A DNA stretch of 64,000 bases from Ensifer sp. MPMI2T (GCF_004827385.1 NZ_SRXN01000022.1:49981-113980); one strand, 5' to 3'; numbered from the stretch's first letter, positions 15,542 through 24,288 are shown. Numbers and translations: made by a program. Notes: generated by a model from the letters alone, not told the origin.

Positions 15542-15904
15542 ATGGAGCGCAAACTAAATCCCGCGATGATCAAGGTGCCCCTAATGGAGATCGAGGACGA
15601 TCTCCGAGGGCTGCTGTTGGCCGATCGGGCGCGATCGACAGCGGCGATCGCCATTCACCTCTTCCTGCGTGTCGGGAAGCACTTTCAGTTCCGGCGCAAT
15701 GACGAACCTGCGGCCATGAATGACGTCGTCGGGCAGATCATCGACGCGATTTGCGGGATACCTGAAGAGACACTGGCCGACTTCGCTGCGGAGGAGGCCG
15801 AAGTTCGCGCGGTCGCGACAGATACCATCGCCAAAGAGGTCTTTTTTGATCTGATGCGTGTTTTCACGCCGGTCTATGCAAGGGAGTCCTATGGCAGCGG
15901 CTGA
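15542..15904 (+). CDS. Hypothetical protein coupled to the DNA ligase
   Basis: A 120-residue protein from ATG 15542. It begins MERKLNPAMIKVPLMEIEDD and contains a conserved-looking helical domain (MNDVVGQIIDAICGIPEETL). Its stop codon overlaps the ligase start by one base (TGATG), so translation is coupled and the protein likely acts with or beside the ligase. The same pair, damaged, is repeated at 12906-13461. No family is recognised. Confidence 0.6.
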   Translation: MERKLNPAMIKVPLMEIEDDLRGLLLADRARSTAAIAIHLFLRVGKHFQFRRNDEPAAMNDVVGQIIDAICGIPEETLADFAAEEAEVRAVATDTIAKEVFFDLMRVFTPVYARESYGSG

Positions 15905-16875
15905 TGGTCAAGACGATGTCGAAGCGGCCGTCGGATACCCCGCCGGCAGATCCTATGCCGGCGCGTGTCAATCCCTGTCTTGCTACTCTCGTCGACAAAC
16001 CGCCGAAGGGGCAGGACTGGGCCTTCGAAGTGAAATGGGATGGTTATCGGCTTGCCGTGCACATCGAGCCCGGGCGGATCCGCATCATCACGCGCGGCGG
16101 CTATGATTGGACAGAGCGCTTCCCCCCGATCGCCGACGATGCGCGCCGGCTTGCCGTGAAAACGGCCATCCTCGACGGCGAGGCAGTCGTGCTCGACGAG
16201 CAAGGCCGGTCCGACTTCGGCATGCTCCAGCGCGCCCTTGGGCGCCGGCCGGCCGCGCACGAGCCCGGCGAAATCCTCCTCTTTGCATTCGATCTCCTCT
16301 ATCTCGACGGCCGTGACCTGCGCCGACTGGCGCTCAGCGAACGCCGTCGTCTGCTCGAGACGCTCGTCGCCGGCCGCGAGGGCGCAATCCGCCTCTCCGA
16401 AGAGGTTCAGGCGGACGGGGAAGAGTTCTTTCGCGTCGCCTGCGCGCACGGCCTCGAAGGCATCATCGCGAAGCACCTGGAGAAGCCCTACCGCTCCGGC
16501 CGGGGTGACTGGTGGCAGAAGATCACCTGCCGGCGCCGCGACAGCTTCGTGATCGTCGGCTATGAGCCGTCGACTATGCCCGGCGCGATCGGCCGGCTGC
16601 TGCTGGCAGCAAGGAAGGGCGAGGGGCTGGTCTATGTGGGCGGCTGCGGCACGGGTTGGAGCCACCAGGAATCGCTGAAGCTGCGCGAGCTGCTCGACGA
16701 ACTCAGGACCGACAAGCCGGCGGTGTCGCTCAGGCGAAAGGGCGCAATTTTCACGCGGCCGGCGCTTGTAGCCGAGGTCGAGTATCGCGCCTGGACGGAT
16801 GATCGGAAATTGCGCCATGCGTCATTCAAGGGAATCAGGGAAAGGGCGGACGCGACCGTCTATGAGCTAATCTAA
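15904..16875 (+). CDS. ATP-dependent DNA ligase, LigD ligase-domain type
   Basis: A 323-residue stand-alone ligase. The nucleotidyltransferase motif I is FEVKWDGYRL with the adenylated Lys44; other motifs are LDGEAVVLDEQGRSDF, FAFDLLYLDG, EGIIAKHLEKPYRSGRGDWW and QKITCRRRDSFVIVGY, followed by an OB-fold (about 215-323). It seals nicks or breaks using ATP. The polymerase and phosphoesterase domains of full LigD are absent, as in several rhizobial paralogues; pairing with Ku cannot be judged since no ku gene is present here. It is translationally coupled to the upstream gene. Confidence 0.92.
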   Translation: MVKTMSKRPSDTPPADPMPARVNPCLATLVDKPPKGQDWAFEVKWDGYRLAVHIEPGRIRIITRGGYDWTERFPPIADDARRLAVKTAILDGEAVVLDEQGRSDFGMLQRALGRRPAAHEPGEILLFAFDLLYLDGRDLRRLALSERRRLLETLVAGREGAIRLSEEVQADGEEFFRVACAHGLEGIIAKHLEKPYRSGRGDWWQKITCRRRDSFVIVGYEPSTMPGAIGRLLLAARKGEGLVYVGGCGTGWSHQESLKLRELLDELRTDKPAVSLRRKGAIFTRPALVAEVEYRAWTDDRKLRHASFKGIRERADATVYELI

Positions 16876-17092
16876 GCGCAGAAATTTGCACTACTCTTTG
16901 CACTACAAAGCGTGCGGTTCGTTCGCCTAAGAGGTTAATTTTCCCTTGCGTGGTGTCGGCTCGAACCCACCAAACCGTACCAAATCAATATTCAATTTCT
17001 GAATAAACCTGCGGGATCATCCTTCGCGCTCCAGCTTGCGGTGTCTCCCAAGTGGCGCTAGTTGTTTGCGAAGCAAGAGCGGGCGGCACTCG

Positions 17093-17527
17093 ATGACCGA
17101 ATATGAAGTCGATGAAGACATTGTTGTCAGTGGCGGGAAGACGGTGTTTCAGACCGTCCCCCAACCGAAGGGCAGCCGAAGGTCCTTTCAGAGTGTCCGA
17201 AGGGATCTTAGCGAAGAAGAGTTGTCGGCGCCTGGCGTCCAAAAAATGTTGCTCGACGATCTGGAGCGACTGGAGGAAGAGTTGGCGACAGCTAAAGCCT
17301 TCAGAGAGCGCTTCCATGTTGCAGACAAAAGGGCCGCAATCTTGGAGGAGCAGCTTGCAACCGCCAATGCCAACGAGTTCCTGTACAACGGATGCCTCAT
17401 GGCCGGGTCGGTGCTGTTGGGTTTTGCGCCGAACGTCTGGTCTAATGGGCTGGTTGGGCTATATCTTCTCATCGCCGGTGTGATAATCACAGGCGGCGCT
17501 CTTTTCTCCAAATGGTTGAAGAAATGA
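17093..17527 (+). CDS. Coiled-coil protein with C-terminal TM hairpin
   Basis: A 144-residue protein from ATG 17093. An acidic, disordered N-terminus is followed by a coiled coil (about 48-92, MLLDDLERLEEELATAKAFR) and two closely spaced TM helices (about 97-115 and 118-138) ending in a basic tail (FSKWLKK). The downstream gene overlaps by four bases (ATGA), a strong sign that the two act together. The layout, a cytoplasmic sensor or oligomer plus a TM hairpin, is common in membrane-disrupting defence effectors. No known family is recognised. The upstream interval 16876-17092 holds only a TTTGCACTAC direct repeat. Confidence 0.65.
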   Translation: MTEYEVDEDIVVSGGKTVFQTVPQPKGSRRSFQSVRRDLSEEELSAPGVQKMLLDDLERLEEELATAKAFRERFHVADKRAAILEEQLATANANEFLYNGCLMAGSVLLGFAPNVWSNGLVGLYLLIAGVIITGGALFSKWLKK

Positions 17528-17907
17528 AGCTAACCCTCAAGTCTATTCTTGACGCGGGTAATGATGTCAAAGAGCGCATTGTTCTAAGCGTTTTGGAAAA
17601 TGCTGATGTCGGAGATTTCCTGCTAACGCGCAATCTTGCTAGCGGCGCAGATGTAGGACTTCATGTTCAAAATACATTCTGGTTTCCATATAAAGAAGTG
17701 GAGGCGGGTGACATTGTTGTTTTGTATACCCGCAATGGCATTGCGACTGAGAAGAAGAACGCAAACGGAACGACGTCACACTTTTTCTACTGGGGATTGG
17801 ACGACTCAATTTGGAAAGAAGATGACGTGATGCCCGTGCTCTTTCAGGCGCCGGATTGGCAGTCGCGATCGGCTGCGTCGCTCCGGGTCCGCAAGCTCAA
17901 AGCGTAG
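17524..17907 (+). CDS. Uncharacterised soluble partner of the 17093 membrane protein
   Basis: A 127-residue protein whose ATG overlaps the stop of the TM gene. Notable stretches are ERIVLSVLENADVGDFLLTR, HVQNTFWFPYKEVEAGDIVV, LYTRNG and SHFFYWGLDDSIW. The aromatic 'FWFP..GDIVVLYT' pattern is what I would expect of a PUA/EVE-like or similar small beta-barrel binding domain, and I have a general memory of such hypothetical proteins in many bacteria, but I cannot name a family. Base composition is lower in GC than the flanking ligase. Probably the sensing or regulatory half of a two-gene module. Confidence 0.6.
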   Translation: MKLTLKSILDAGNDVKERIVLSVLENADVGDFLLTRNLASGADVGLHVQNTFWFPYKEVEAGDIVVLYTRNGIATEKKNANGTTSHFFYWGLDDSIWKEDDVMPVLFQAPDWQSRSAASLRVRKLKA

Positions 17908-18271
17908 CGTTGCTCCGGTCGCTCAGGCTCATCGCAGCGACTGTGCAGGTTCGCCAGAATCGAGACCGTTCGATGATCTGGGATGGCTAAGCCCGCCCAG
18001 TCATTTACTCGCACGGTCATGTGAGCCCGTGTTCGGGTTAGCCATAGATCGAGAGAAATGCCGCGCCGGCGTGAGACATGCGCGGAAAAAAACTAGTGAA
18101 TTGTCGGGTAGCTTCAGTGTCTCACGAATTTGTAAGTGCTTGATCTGGCGTGATTACGTCGCGCCGGCATGTGGCTACACCTTCGACTGCAGGCACGGTG
18201 ATGTAAGGTCGGGGCAACGCCCGACATAAATAAATGCCGAGGTGATGACCCTATTCTAGCGGAGCGACTTT
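17908..18271. other. Interval without a recognised gene
   Basis: I see no supported coding sequence in these 364 bases. The segment is less GC-rich than the core genes. The start of the next gene at 18272 lacks a strong ribosome site. Confidence 0.5.
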
Positions 18272-18838
18272 ATGTCGGAGTTCTTGTCCATCCTCGTGCC
18301 AGATGACCTATGGGAGGCGATAGGCGCTGTCGCAACGGCAATAGCAACGATCGTGGCGCTCTGGGCTGCGGTAGTCGTGCCAAAGAAGGAGCGTGCGGAA
18401 GATCGCTCGGAGGCAACCCATGAAGTGCTTCGGGCGACCGCGGAAGCTGTTAAGCTCTTCGACCAGGCACTGAAATTGAGTACCAGCGATCAATCGGCGC
18501 TCGGTCGGATGGCTGCACAAGCCCGTCACCAAAGTTTCGCGCTCGATCGTTTGCTCAATCGAACTTCGCTGTCCGATGGTGCGATCGTCACAGGTGCCGG
18601 TCCGTTGCAGCTCTTGGAAGCGATCGCGAGGCAGCTCGAAACATCCCGACCGTCATCTCAAATCGGGTTCGCGCGCTTTGTGGCAAGCGAACTATCACCG
18701 TACGAAGTAATTGTTCCAGACGTGCACGATCGTGCGCAGCGGGTGGCTAAGTATGCCGTCAAGCGAAAGTGGCCAGGGTGGAAGCGCCGCTTCAACGATT
18801 TTGCGAATCATGGTCTGGCTGCGAGCGGTCAGGAATAA
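18272..18838 (+). CDS. Hypothetical protein with N-terminal TM segment
   Basis: A 188-residue protein. Residues about 14-36 (WEAIGAVATAIATIVALWAA) form one TM helix, followed by a basic stop-transfer (PKKERAEDR) and a helical cytoplasmic domain. The design resembles small membrane-anchored proteins often seen next to defence genes, but there is no diagnostic motif. It stands alone upstream of the IS3 element. The stretch 18839-18954 shows nothing recognisable. Confidence 0.55.
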   Translation: MSEFLSILVPDDLWEAIGAVATAIATIVALWAAVVVPKKERAEDRSEATHEVLRATAEAVKLFDQALKLSTSDQSALGRMAAQARHQSFALDRLLNRTSLSDGAIVTGAGPLQLLEAIARQLETSRPSSQIGFARFVASELSPYEVIVPDVHDRAQRVAKYAVKRKWPGWKRRFNDFANHGLAASGQE

Positions 18839-18954
18839 TCGAACCGCAGCTTTCTGTGCTCTTGACAGCAACAGCCTACCCTGCCGCGCCCGTAAGGAAG
18901 GTGTGGCAGCCGCCTTTGATTCTCAAAGCAAATTATTTGTTAAAGTGTGGCAAT

Positions 18955-20345
18955 TCACTTCTGGAAGTCATTGAAACTGAACGCTTTCGCCCTTCCGGGC
19001 GAGGCCTCCATTTGCCACCCCCAAAATCGGGCGGGCGCCAGCTGTGGCCAGGCGAAAACGATGCCCTCAAGGAATTGCTGCCGGCGCTTACTCTCGGCGC
19101 CTTCGCCATTTCGGGCGGCCGAGCTTGTCCCGTCAGGTCGGCTTTGACCTTGCCCCCAAGTTTTATCCAATTTTGAGTTCGCTGCAGCGGTTTTTGGTTG
19201 CTGTATTTGGGGCGGTAGCGGCGGGTTGCGGTGCGGAGCCATTTCGGCTGCGCAGCACCGCATCACGTCGCGGGTCTGAGCGAACTCGGCAGGTGTCAGC
19301 CAACCAAGTCCTGAGTGCGGGCGGTGATCGTTGTAATCGCTGCGCCAGTTTGAAAGCGCTGATCGAGCATGGGGCAGTGACGAGAAGAGGGTTTCATTCA
19401 AGAGCTCGTCTCGCAGCCGCCCATTGAAGCTTTCGATGAAGGCGTTCTGGATCGGTTTGCCAGGCGCGATGTAGTGCCAATCCACCTTGGCCCGGTCCGT
19501 CCATTGCAGGATCGCGTTGCTGGTGAACTCGCTGCCGTTGTCACTGACAATCATCCTGGGTTTGCCGCGCTCCTCGATGATCCGGTCAAGCTCACGGGCG
19601 ACCCGCAGACCGAAAAGCGATGTATCGGCGCCGAGAGCCAGGCATTCCCTGGTGCAATCGTCGACGACCGTCAGAATCCGGAACCTGCGCCCATCGGTGA
19701 GTTGATCCGACACGAAGTCCAGTGACCAACGATGATTGGCTGCCATCGGGATTAGCATCGGTGCTCGTGTGCCTATGGCCCGCTTCCGGCCGCCGCGCTT
19801 GCGCACCGTCAGCTTCTCCTCCCGATACAGCCGGAAGAGCTTCTTGTGGTTCACAAGGTGTCCCTCGCGCCTGAGCAACACATGAATGCGTCGATATCTG
19901 AAGCGGCGGCCTTCATGCGCCAACGCCTTCATTCGCTCGCGAAGGCCATGATCGTCGCTGCGCCTCGTTTCGTAACGGATCGTCATTCGGCAAAACCCGA
20001 TGGCTTTACACGCCCGCCGTTCGCTCATCCGATGGTGGTTCATCAGATGCGCGACAGCTCTCCGCTTGGCTGCGGGCGTCACCACTTCTTTCCCAAAAGG
20101 TCTTTTAAAGCCGCATTGTCGAGCATCGCATCCGCCAGAAGTCGCTTCAGCTTGGTGTTCTCGTCCTCCAGCGCCTTCAGCCGCTTGGCTTCGGACACGT
20201 CCATGCCGCCGAACTTGGCTTTCCACTTATAGATGCTGGCATCGCTGACGCCGTGCTTGCGGCAAAGCTCCGCGACCGGCGTGCCTGTCTCGTGCTCCTT
20301 CAATATGCCGATGATCTGTTCGTCGGTGAAACGGTTGCGCTTCAT
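18955..20345 (-). mobile_element. IS3-family element (orfA plus orfB), split by IS66
   Basis: orfA is 20079-20345 (88 aa, HTH: FTDEQIIGILKEHETGTPVA, then a leucine-zipper-like helix). orfB is the -1 frame from about 20120 to 18955, with the DDE signature in [15 protein letters not shown] (Asp), [11 protein letters not shown] (Asp) and [14 protein letters not shown] (Glu). The usual -1 frameshift near the GGGAAAG run at the orfA end would fuse them. The frame runs to 18955, possibly beyond the true element end: AGCTGTGGCCA at 19040-19050 resembles the inverse of GGCCAGAGCT near 23279-23288, a candidate pair of ends. Insertion of IS66 17 bases before the orfA start separates it from its right tip. 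Confidence 0.88.
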
Positions 20346-20354
20346 TCCCTGGTC

Positions 20355-20362
20355 CTCTCAAT
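20355..20362 (+). repeat. IS66 target-site duplication, left copy
   Basis: CTCTCAAT at 20355-20362 is repeated exactly at 23270-23277, directly outside the IS66 ends. Eight bases is the normal IS66 duplication length. Confidence 0.92.
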
Positions 20363-20456
20363 GTAAGCGTCCGGTGAGCCAGCCTTTGAGATTTCCGGCG
20401 AACACCTGAAGTTACGTCACTAATTCCGTCATTAGAGACGTCATTAGGGATGAACT

Positions 20457-20858
20457 ATGGGCCGCATGGAAATTTTGACGGGTGTCGAGCGTCGGCGTGA
20501 CTGGTCCGACGACGAGAAGCTTTCGATATTGCAAGAGGCTGCCGACCCAGGTGCCAAGATCGCCGACGTCGCTCGTCGGCACGATCTCAAACCTCAGCAG
20601 ATTTATACATGGCGCAGGAAGTTCTCGGCAGAGCCGACTGAGCCGAGCGTTTCATTTTTGCCGGTTGCATTGATCGCCTCTGAATCGACCAGTGAGGTGG
20701 AGCGTTCCGGGTCGGTGGACAAGCCCGCTACGGCGAAGAGGTCGGCACGCCCCATGCGGATCGAGATTGGCTGCAAGGGCGGTCGTGTCTTGAAGGTGGA
20801 GGCCAGTATTGCACCTGACATGTTGAAGGCCCTGATCCGTTCGGTGGAAGAAGCATGA
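20457..20858 (+). CDS. tnpA: IS66 accessory protein TnpA
   Basis: A 133-residue protein with an N-terminal HTH of the transposase-8 type (RRDWSDDEKLSILQEAADPG, then IADVARRHDLKPQQIYTWRR). It is required together with TnpB and TnpC for efficient IS66 transposition. Its last codons overlap the tnpB start (ATGA at 20855), the standard IS66 coupling. Confidence 0.9.
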   Translation: MGRMEILTGVERRRDWSDDEKLSILQEAADPGAKIADVARRHDLKPQQIYTWRRKFSAEPTEPSVSFLPVALIASESTSEVERSGSVDKPATAKRSARPMRIEIGCKGGRVLKVEASIAPDMLKALIRSVEEA

Positions 20859-21203
20859 TTGCGCCAGGCGCAAATGTGCGTGTCTATCTTGCCTGCGGTG
20901 TGACGGACATGCGCAAGGGGATCGATGGCCTGATGGCGCTAGTGCAGTCATCGCTTCGCCAGAAGCCCGCGTCCGGTTCGGTGTTCGCGTTCCGAGGTCG
21001 TCGTGGTGATCGCATCAAGCTGCTGTTTTGGGATGGCCAAGGGGTTTTGCCTCTACTACAAGGTCCTTGAGAAGGGGCGCTTTCCCTGGCCATCTGCAAC
21101 GGACGGCGCGGCCCGATTGACGGCGGCGCAATTGTCGATGCTGTGGGAGGGTATCGACTGGCGACGCCCCGCCTGGACATCTGCGCCGACGCGGGTGGCG
21201 TAG
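20855..21203 (+). pseudogene. tnpB: IS66 TnpB (Orf2), one-base frameshift
   Basis: The first frame (20855-21070) gives the typical TnpB start (MIAPGANVRVYLACGVTDMR, KGIDGLMALV, then KLLFWDGQG). The second frame continues the family sequence (FCLYYKVLEKGRFPWP, LSMLWEGIDWRRP) to 21203. The break falls in a GGGG run near 21038-21041, where one extra G would explain it. Full-length TnpB would be about 115 residues. Confidence 0.85.
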
Positions 21204-21269
21204 GGTAAATGTCAATCTTTACAGTTAGATATGTGGCGACTTGACGCCAAATCAGCTATAGATTTTGGC

Positions 21270-22841
21270 ATGGAAGCGAGCCGTTCGAACCTGCCAGACG
21301 ACGTCGATGCGTTGCGAGCCATTATCGCTGCGCAGGCAGATCAACTGGCCGAACAGGCTCGAAAGCTTCAATCTCGCGACACCCTGATCGACAAATTGAA
21401 GGCGCAGCTTGCCTTGCTCAAACGGGCGCGGTTCGGCTCATCCTCCGAGAAGATTGACCGCGCCATTGAGCAGCTGGAACTGGCACTGGAAGATATCGAG
21501 GCGGCCGAGGCGGAAGCCATGACCCCGGCATCACCGTCGACTGGCGGTGCGGCGAAGGCCAAACCGAGCCGTCAGCCATTGCCTGAGCATCTGCCACGTT
21601 ATGACGTGACGCATCAAGCAACTTGCTCATGCCCGGTATGTGGTAGTTCCGACTTCATCCGTGAAGGCGAGACCATCAGCGAAGTTCTCGACTATGTTCC
21701 GGCCTCTTTCCGTGTCGTGCGTCATATCCAGCCCCGCTTCACCTGCAAGGGCTGCGATACGCAGGTCAGGGCCGAGATGCCGTCACTGCCCATCGAACGC
21801 GGCAAGCCGGGGCCAGGTCTTGTCGCCCATGTGCTGATCGCCAAATACTGCGATCACCTCCCACTCTATCGCCAATCAGAGATTTATGAGCGGGAAGGCG
21901 TCGATCTTTCCCGTTCGACCATGGCAGACTGGATCGGCAAGGCCAGCACCTTGTTGGAGCCGCTGCTGGTGAAACTGCAAGAGCATGTGTTCGCTGGCCA
22001 CCGCCTTCACGGCGACGACACGCCTGTTCCGGTGCTGGAGCCTGGAAAGGGCAAGACCAGGACCGGGCGGTTGTGGGCCTATGTCCGCGACGGTCGTCCT
22101 TATGGTGACAAGACACCACCGGCAGTCTGCTACTTCTTCAGTCCTGATCGCAAAGGGCGACACCCCAAGCAGCATTTGGCTACCTTCTGCGGCGTGTTGC
22201 ATGCCGATGGATATGCGGGCTTCCGTGATCTCTACGAACTACGAAACCCAGGCAGCCCGCCGACCATTCTGGAAGCCTCCTGCTGGGCGCATGCAAGACG
22301 CAAGTTCTTCGATCTGACGGCATCTAACAAAGCGCCGATTGCCGAGGAAGCCTTGCGACGGATCGGCGAACTCTCCGATATCGAGAAGGCCATTCGCGGC
22401 GAGCCGCCGGACTTGCGGAAAACTGCACGACAGGAAAATAGCAAGCCAAGGATTGAAGCTCTCCGATTATGGCTGGACGACAACCTCAAACGTTTGCCGC
22501 ACAAATCCGGGACCGCTGAGGCGATCCGCTACGCGCTTTTCCGTTGGGCATCGCTTTGTCGTTTCCTTGAGGATGGCACTATCGAGATCGACAACAATGC
22601 CGCTGAGCGGGCAATCCGACCGATTGCGCTCGGGCGCAAGAACTGGCTCTTCGCTGGATCGGACAAGGGTGGAGAAAGAGCCGCTGCAATCTTGTCGCTG
22701 ATCGAAACCGCAAAGCTTAACGGCCTCAATCCAGAAGCCTACCTGCGGAATGTCCTTACCCGTATTGCCGATCATCCCATCAACAGGATCGATGAGCTAT
22801 TGCCCTGGAGCATCTTGCAACGACAATCTCTCGAACAGTGA
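21270..22841 (+). CDS. tnpC: IS66 transposase TnpC
   Basis: ATG 21270 gives 523 residues. An N-terminal leucine-zipper helix, a zinc-binding segment (CSCPVCGSSDF and FTCKGCDTQV) and the DDE domain are all visible: LHGDDTPVPVL, FCGVLHADGYAGF and a late IEIDNNAAERAIRPIALGRK. It reads intact, in contrast to tnpB. It catalyses strand transfer of the element. Confidence 0.95.
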   Translation: MEASRSNLPDDVDALRAIIAAQADQLAEQARKLQSRDTLIDKLKAQLALLKRARFGSSSEKIDRAIEQLELALEDIEAAEAEAMTPASPSTGGAAKAKPSRQPLPEHLPRYDVTHQATCSCPVCGSSDFIREGETISEVLDYVPASFRVVRHIQPRFTCKGCDTQVRAEMPSLPIERGKPGPGLVAHVLIAKYCDHLPLYRQSEIYEREGVDLSRSTMADWIGKASTLLEPLLVKLQEHVFAGHRLHGDDTPVPVLEPGKGKTRTGRLWAYVRDGRPYGDKTPPAVCYFFSPDRKGRHPKQHLATFCGVLHADGYAGFRDLYELRNPGSPPTILEASCWAHARRKFFDLTASNKAPIAEEALRRIGELSDIEKAIRGEPPDLRKTARQENSKPRIEALRLWLDDNLKRLPHKSGTAEAIRYALFRWASLCRFLEDGTIEIDNNAAERAIRPIALGRKNWLFAGSDKGGERAAAILSLIETAKLNGLNPEAYLRNVLTRIADHPINRIDELLPWSILQRQSLEQ

Positions 22842-22856
22842 GTGGAATAGCGGCGA

Positions 22857-23243
22857 ATGGTGATGCTTCGAATTGATCCGTTTCCATCCCAAGACGACCT
22901 GAATACGCTTTGGTTAGAAGCTTGGGGCAGCCGTGAACCAAAAGACTTCTCTGGCATCCTGTCGCGCAGCCTCGCCCATATAGGGGCTTATGCAGATGGT
23001 CGGCTCGTCGGCTTCGTGAATGTGGCATGGGACGGAGGTATCCACGCCTTTATCCTCGACACCTGTGTCGCCCCTCGGATGCGAAGAAGGGGTATCGCTA
23101 CTAGCATGGTGATAGAGGCCACAAATGTGGCCCGAGAGCGCGGAGCAAAGTGGTTGCATGTCGACTTCGAACCGCACCTGACTTCGTTCTACCGGAGCTG
23201 CGGATTCCGTCCGAGCGAGGCAGGACTCATAAAACTAAAGTGA
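22857..23243 (+). CDS. GNAT acetyltransferase carried inside IS66
   Basis: A 128-residue GNAT-fold protein 15 bases after tnpC and before the right inverted repeat, so it moves with the element. The acetyl-CoA binding loop is VAPRMRRRGIATSMV (R-x-x-G-I-A), preceded by the strand IHAFILDTC and followed by GAKWLHVDFEPHLTSFYRSC, where the late Tyr is the usual general-acid position. The substrate is unknown; small GNATs of this size modify amines such as aminoglycosides, polyamines or peptides. Passenger genes are unusual but known for IS66-type elements. Confidence 0.8.
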   Translation: MVMLRIDPFPSQDDLNTLWLEAWGSREPKDFSGILSRSLAHIGAYADGRLVGFVNVAWDGGIHAFILDTCVAPRMRRRGIATSMVIEATNVARERGAKWLHVDFEPHLTSFYRSCGFRPSEAGLIKLK

Positions 23244-23269
23244 TGACGTCCGCCAAACCGGACGCTTAC

Positions 23270-23277
23270 CTCTCAAT
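23270..23277 (+). repeat. IS66 target-site duplication, right copy
   Basis: CTCTCAAT, exact copy of 20355-20362. The following GGGCCAGAGCT is the displaced tip of the IS3 element. Confidence 0.92.
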
Positions 23278-23297
23278 GGGCCAGAGCTTACTTCAAA

Positions 23298-23555
23298 ATG
23301 GATTATTTCAACGGGGCAAGGTCAACTGCCTTCCACCGACGGCTTGGGATGGAGCGCGTCATGGAACTGCTCTCATACCTGAAGCGAGCGGATACGATTG
23401 TTTTGGTGGGCGGGACGGCACATAAGGCTGAAAAGGCGCTTGAGCCAACTGGGCTCCGCATCCTCAAGAGTTAGCATCCATCAATGCGAGTGAGCTATCC
23501 AGACAAGTTCGCTTCCATAGCGGGGGGTCTGGAACCAAGCGGCCATACCCATTAA
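23298..23555 (+). pseudogene. C-terminal remnant of a uracil-DNA-glycosylase-superfamily gene
   Basis: The frame reads MDYFNGARSTAFHRRLGMER, then helix and strand LSYLKRADTIVLVGGTAHKA, GLRILKS, an amber TAG (23472), and continues HPSMRVSYPDKFASI to TAA 23555. A strand ending just before 'HPS' is the UDG-superfamily active-site motif B layout, so this looks like the end of a glycosylase truncated by the IS3 insertion and further damaged by the amber. The N-terminal part was not found left of the IS3 element. Confidence 0.5.
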
Positions 23556-23601
23556 CGCGCAAGACCTCTGAACTGCGACGTGAGCGCGATCGCAATGCGG
23601 G

Positions 23602-24288
23602 TCAACGCCGCCTTGAAATAGCGCCAGCTGCCCTGGCGAAGGCTTCAGCGAATCGGTCTGTGTCCGGTTCTCTGTTGGTCCAGGCGGCGGTCCAGCGCAA
23701 TTCCTTGAGATTCCGGATAAGCGCGGCGATATCGGCCGGCGCCGCGTTAAGCATGTAGAGCTTGCGCAAGGTTTCTTCTCGCGGGCGTTGGCCCTCAGGC
23801 AGCTTTTTCAATGTTAGAAGATGAAGCCTTCCCGCATCCTCCAAGTAGGATCCGCAGTAAGCCTTGATTGCCTCCCTTTCGCTCTTGATTACGGCCACCT
23901 TCATTTCGAGCGGGATGGTCGCTGGGATCATGCTGTTCAGTTTCGCAAGGAATCGGTCAAGCGCGAAGGTGGGGCCTCCGACAGCACCGAGCCCTAGCTC
24001 AGACCGAATTGCTTGCTCATCCTCACCAGTCAGGAACACCTTGAAGACGCCGCCTCTGTAGTGATTTCCAAATAGCTTGCTTCGGATTATTGCCTGAGTA
24101 CGAGCGAGGATTATGAACAGCTCAAGATCCCCCCACTCGATGTCTCCCTTCGTGTTTGTTCTCAGGAACAGCAAGAAGACGAACTTACCTTTCCCCTCAG
24201 TCAGTGCAAATGCTATAGAAGGCTCATGCCGACTGACGGCCTCCACAAACGCCGAGTGAAGTCCCGCAAAATTGAACTCGGTTGTCAC
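23602..24288 (-). CDS. Hypothetical protein paired with the 25709 membrane protein
   Basis: A 228-residue soluble protein starting at GTG 24288, 89 bases after the stop of the coiled-coil membrane gene. N-terminal half is beta-rich (KFVFLLFLRTNTKGDIEWGD, LELFIILARTQ), C-terminal half helical (LRKLYMLNAAPADIAALIRN). There is no signal peptide. The alternation of strands and helices recalls a nucleotide-binding or nuclease-like fold, but no catalytic signature is convincing. Likely co-transcribed with the upstream gene. Confidence 0.55.
   Translation of the reverse strand: MTTEFNFAGLHSAFVEAVSRHEPSIAFALTEGKGKFVFLLFLRTNTKGDIEWGDLELFIILARTQAIIRSKLFGNHYRGGVFKVFLTGEDEQAIRSELGLGAVGGPTFALDRFLAKLNSMIPATIPLEMKVAVIKSEREAIKAYCGSYLEDAGRLHLLTLKKLPEGQRPREETLRKLYMLNAAPADIAALIRNLKELRWTAAWTNREPDTDRFAEAFARAAGAISRRR

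Larger units (their letters stand above)
20363..23269 (+). mobile_element. IS66-family element, 2,907 bp, with a GNAT passenger gene
   Basis: The ends carry inverted repeats starting GTAAGCGTCCGGT (13 identical bases, left at 20363; right end reads ACCGGACGCTTAC to 23269) and are flanked by the 8-base duplication CTCTCAAT. Contents in order: tnpA, tnpB (frameshifted), tnpC and a GNAT acetyltransferase before the right end. It is inserted in the short upstream region of an IS3 element. Because tnpB is broken, autonomous transposition is doubtful. Confidence 0.93.

Noticed and set aside
16885..16906. TTTGCACTAC direct repeat (two copies, 2 bases apart) as a possible attachment site
   Set aside because: Too short, no second copy elsewhere in the window and no recombinase beside it.
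16950..16975. CTCGAACCCACC segment as a tRNA fragment or att remnant
   Set aside because: T-arm stem does not pair and no other tRNA part is present.
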